Source: Bacteroidota bacterium (GTDB lineage Bacteria > Bacteroidota > Bacteroidia > Cytophagales > Cyclobacteriaceae). From it: DNA of 64,000 bases. A program made the position numbers and the translations under genes. The DNA lies in the NCBI GenBank assembly GCA_018267275.1, contig JAFDYV010000009.1:62001-126000 (forward strand), in the 5' to 3' direction. Below are positions 62,709 to 64,000 of this stretch, one piece after another. The notes below the pieces were generated by a model. The model made no database searches. It was not told the origin of the DNA and saw nothing but the letters and a program-made list of their open reading frames with translations. Within the stretch, counting starts at the first letter, position 1, and each line of letters opens with the position of its first letter.

Positions 62709-64000
62709 TTACTTTTCTCTGACAAGATGCCCACATGGTTCATTACCGCTCGCAACACACCATACTCAAATTTACCGCCTAATCGATCAAACAATTCTTT
62801 AGAAGAAAATCCCTCTGGCATTTCTCTGACCGCTTCCGAAATAGTATTCACGTCTGCTTCCGAAACAAACTTGAAAATGCTAATGCGTTTTTGTGCCACA
62901 GCCCTGCCCAAATGCCCCTCGATGGTACCCACTGCTAAACCACGCTCTTTTGCGATTTCTACTATTGACATCCCATTCTCTAGCAAATCTAGCGTCACAT
63001 CATAAGTACTTGTTTCATTCTTTTTACCGCGCTTTGACTTACGCGGACGAGATTCTTTTCGCGAAGACTTTAACTCAACATCCACTTTGCTTCGAATTTC
63101 TTCTAACAGCATGTAACGCTTCTTCTCCCTCTCTTTATTGATGTGAGAGAAATCAAACTCATTTTGATTTTTCAAAATGACTTCGGTCAAGTGAGCAGAC
63201 TTATCTAATTGCTCGATTTTTTTTGCCAGTAACTGATCTACTTCTACCAAATCACTCAAATAACTCTTTACCCTTTTTTGATGCCGCATCTTTTCTATCT
63301 CCTCCAGAATGTATCTTGAAACCTCTTGAAGCTTGGAGATGTAGTACTCACGGCCTTTCGCCAAACGTTCCAGCAAATATTCAAACTGCTGCCCTGTTAC
63401 CAATTCGCTCAGCTGTCGCCTGAATTTTACTGTGTTACTGCTCTCTGCGGCAAGCAAATCGTTAACCTGTTTTAACAACGGTACGCCAGCATCTCCCTCA
63501 TTTGGATTAATATGATCTCTACCGATGTAGGAAATGTCTTTCTTCAGCACTTCAAAATCAAAGGTCTTTTCAATCAATTCTTGAATGAACTCCAGTTGCA
63601 TCGACTTCATTTGTGTGAGCAACTCAGTTGGTTTGTGGTTACGGGCGCTGAACGATGCTACTTGTTTGTCTGTGGTGATTGCGGCTGGATCGATGCGTGT
63701 TCGAAGCACTAAACCATCAAGCGACCTTAGTCTTGACAAGGCTACGTAAACCTGACCGTCTGCGAAAGCCTGCCCCACATCAATAATTGCTTTCTCAAAA
63801 GTAAGGCCTTGACTTTTGTGTACGGTGATGGCCCATGCCAATTTAATTGGGTATTGCTCAAATGTTCCAACTACTTCGTCATCTAATTCTTGGTTGGTGG
63901 TATTTACCGTGTACTTTTTATTTTCCCAGAGTTCTCTTTTCAGTACATAGCGCTGGTGAGACTCGGCCATCAACACTTCAATCTTTTCTTCGGCAATCCC
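62705..64000 (-). CDS. Pif1/RecD-like helicase, C-terminal part (5' end outside window)
   Basis: The frame is open to the window edge, so the ATPase N-terminus lies beyond 64000. Visible part: the helicase C-terminal core YPIKLAWAITVHKSQGLTFEKAIIDVGQAFADGQVYVALSRLRSLDGLVL, typical of Pif1/RecD-type superfamily 1B; a long charged, coiled-coil and HRDC-like region with QQFEYLLERLAKGREYY-type helices; and a C-terminal helix-turn-helix domain (TYDVTLDLLENGMSIVEIAKERGLAVGTIEGHLGRAV) like the HTH_40 domain. Such proteins are common in Bacteroidota. Its stop overlaps the pxpB start by 4 bp. Confidence 0.85.
   Translation of the reverse strand, partial: GIAEEKIEVLMAESHQRYVLKRELWENKKYTVNTTNQELDDEVVGTFEQYPIKLAWAITVHKSQGLTFEKAIIDVGQAFADGQVYVALSRLRSLDGLVLRTRIDPAAITTDKQVASFSARNHKPTELLTQMKSMQLEFIQELIEKTFDFEVLKKDISYIGRDHINPNEGDAGVPLLKQVNDLLAAESSNTVKFRRQLSELVTGQQFEYLLERLAKGREYYISKLQEVSRYILEEIEKMRHQKRVKSYLSDLVEVDQLLAKKIEQLDKSAHLTEVILKNQNEFDFSHINKEREKKRYMLLEEIRSKVDVELKSSRKESRPRKSKRGKKNETSTYDVTLDLLENGMSIVEIAKERGLAVGTIEGHLGRAVAQKRISIFKFVSEADVNTISEAVREMPEGFSSKELFDRLGGKFEYGVLRAVMNHVGILSEKSK

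Overview
The window is from a member of the Bacteroidota, most likely a gliding Cytophagales-type bacterium. The evidence is the gliding-motility ABC genes gldA-gldF-gldG, a very short AtpC encoded apart from the rest of the F0F1 cluster, DUF6090/DUF6787-type membrane proteins, several large two-module FtsX/MacB-type permeases with PadR regulators, and Bacteroidota-type promoters (TTTG, about 18-20 bp, TAnnTTTG). I see no tRNA, rRNA, CRISPR array, insertion sequence or prophage. Most of the DNA is chromosomal housekeeping sequence, with one accessory restriction-modification gene and a mobile-looking family of permeases.

Layout. 1-6 kb: a histidine kinase (cut by the window edge) with its LuxR-type response regulator, small metabolic or stress genes (VOC protein, DoxX, SnoaL-like, Crp-like regulator), an exported metallo-beta-lactamase-fold protein with an altered metal motif, and an unrecognised exported protein. 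6.2-8.9 kb: a single-gene MmeI-like type IIL restriction-modification enzyme. 9-18.5 kb: a secreted metallophosphatase, recF plus a DUF721/DciA-like gene, pdhA, a TPR membrane protein, prfC (RF3), DUF6090, an RluA-type pseudouridine synthase and two small membrane proteins. 18.6-22.7 kb: gldA-gldF-gldG plus a DUF4340 gene in one operon ending at a bidirectional terminator, facing atpD-atpC. 24.8-28.1 kb: a GT-C-like membrane protein divergent from an epimerase/GT2 pair. 28.3-31.4 kb: HxlR regulator with a divergent F420-type reductase, and a TetR-fabF operon whose operator lies inside its promoter.

31.5-42.4 kb: an FtsX permease broken by one in-frame TAG, a TPR protein, a class-C-like serine hydrolase, dinB, then a four-gene cascade (hemerythrin-like protein, exported 164-aa protein, 89-aa protein, OmpA/discoidin protein) with a 4-bp overlap at every junction, divergent from an AraC regulator, and a diheme cytochrome c. 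42.6-48.4 kb: PadR plus two tandem permeases; the second shares a nearly identical 5' segment with the first, and a leftover copy of the first gene's 3' end lies beyond the second gene's stop. 48.4-53.6 kb: cytochrome c peroxidase, GH3 glucosidase and a CstB-like persulfide dioxygenase/rhodanese.

53.6-64 kb: a minus-strand run, helicase (cut by the window edge), pxpB, pxpC, permease, PadR/permease, pxpA, NRAMP-like transporter. It looks like a 5-oxoprolinase operon split by a PadR/permease module. The most interesting leads are the chimeric permease with its stranded 3' tail, the hemerythrin-OmpA cascade, the interrupted pxp operon with an NRAMP-family transporter lacking the metal-site residues, and two well-defined operators (TetR at 31.4 kb, PadR at 58.5 kb).
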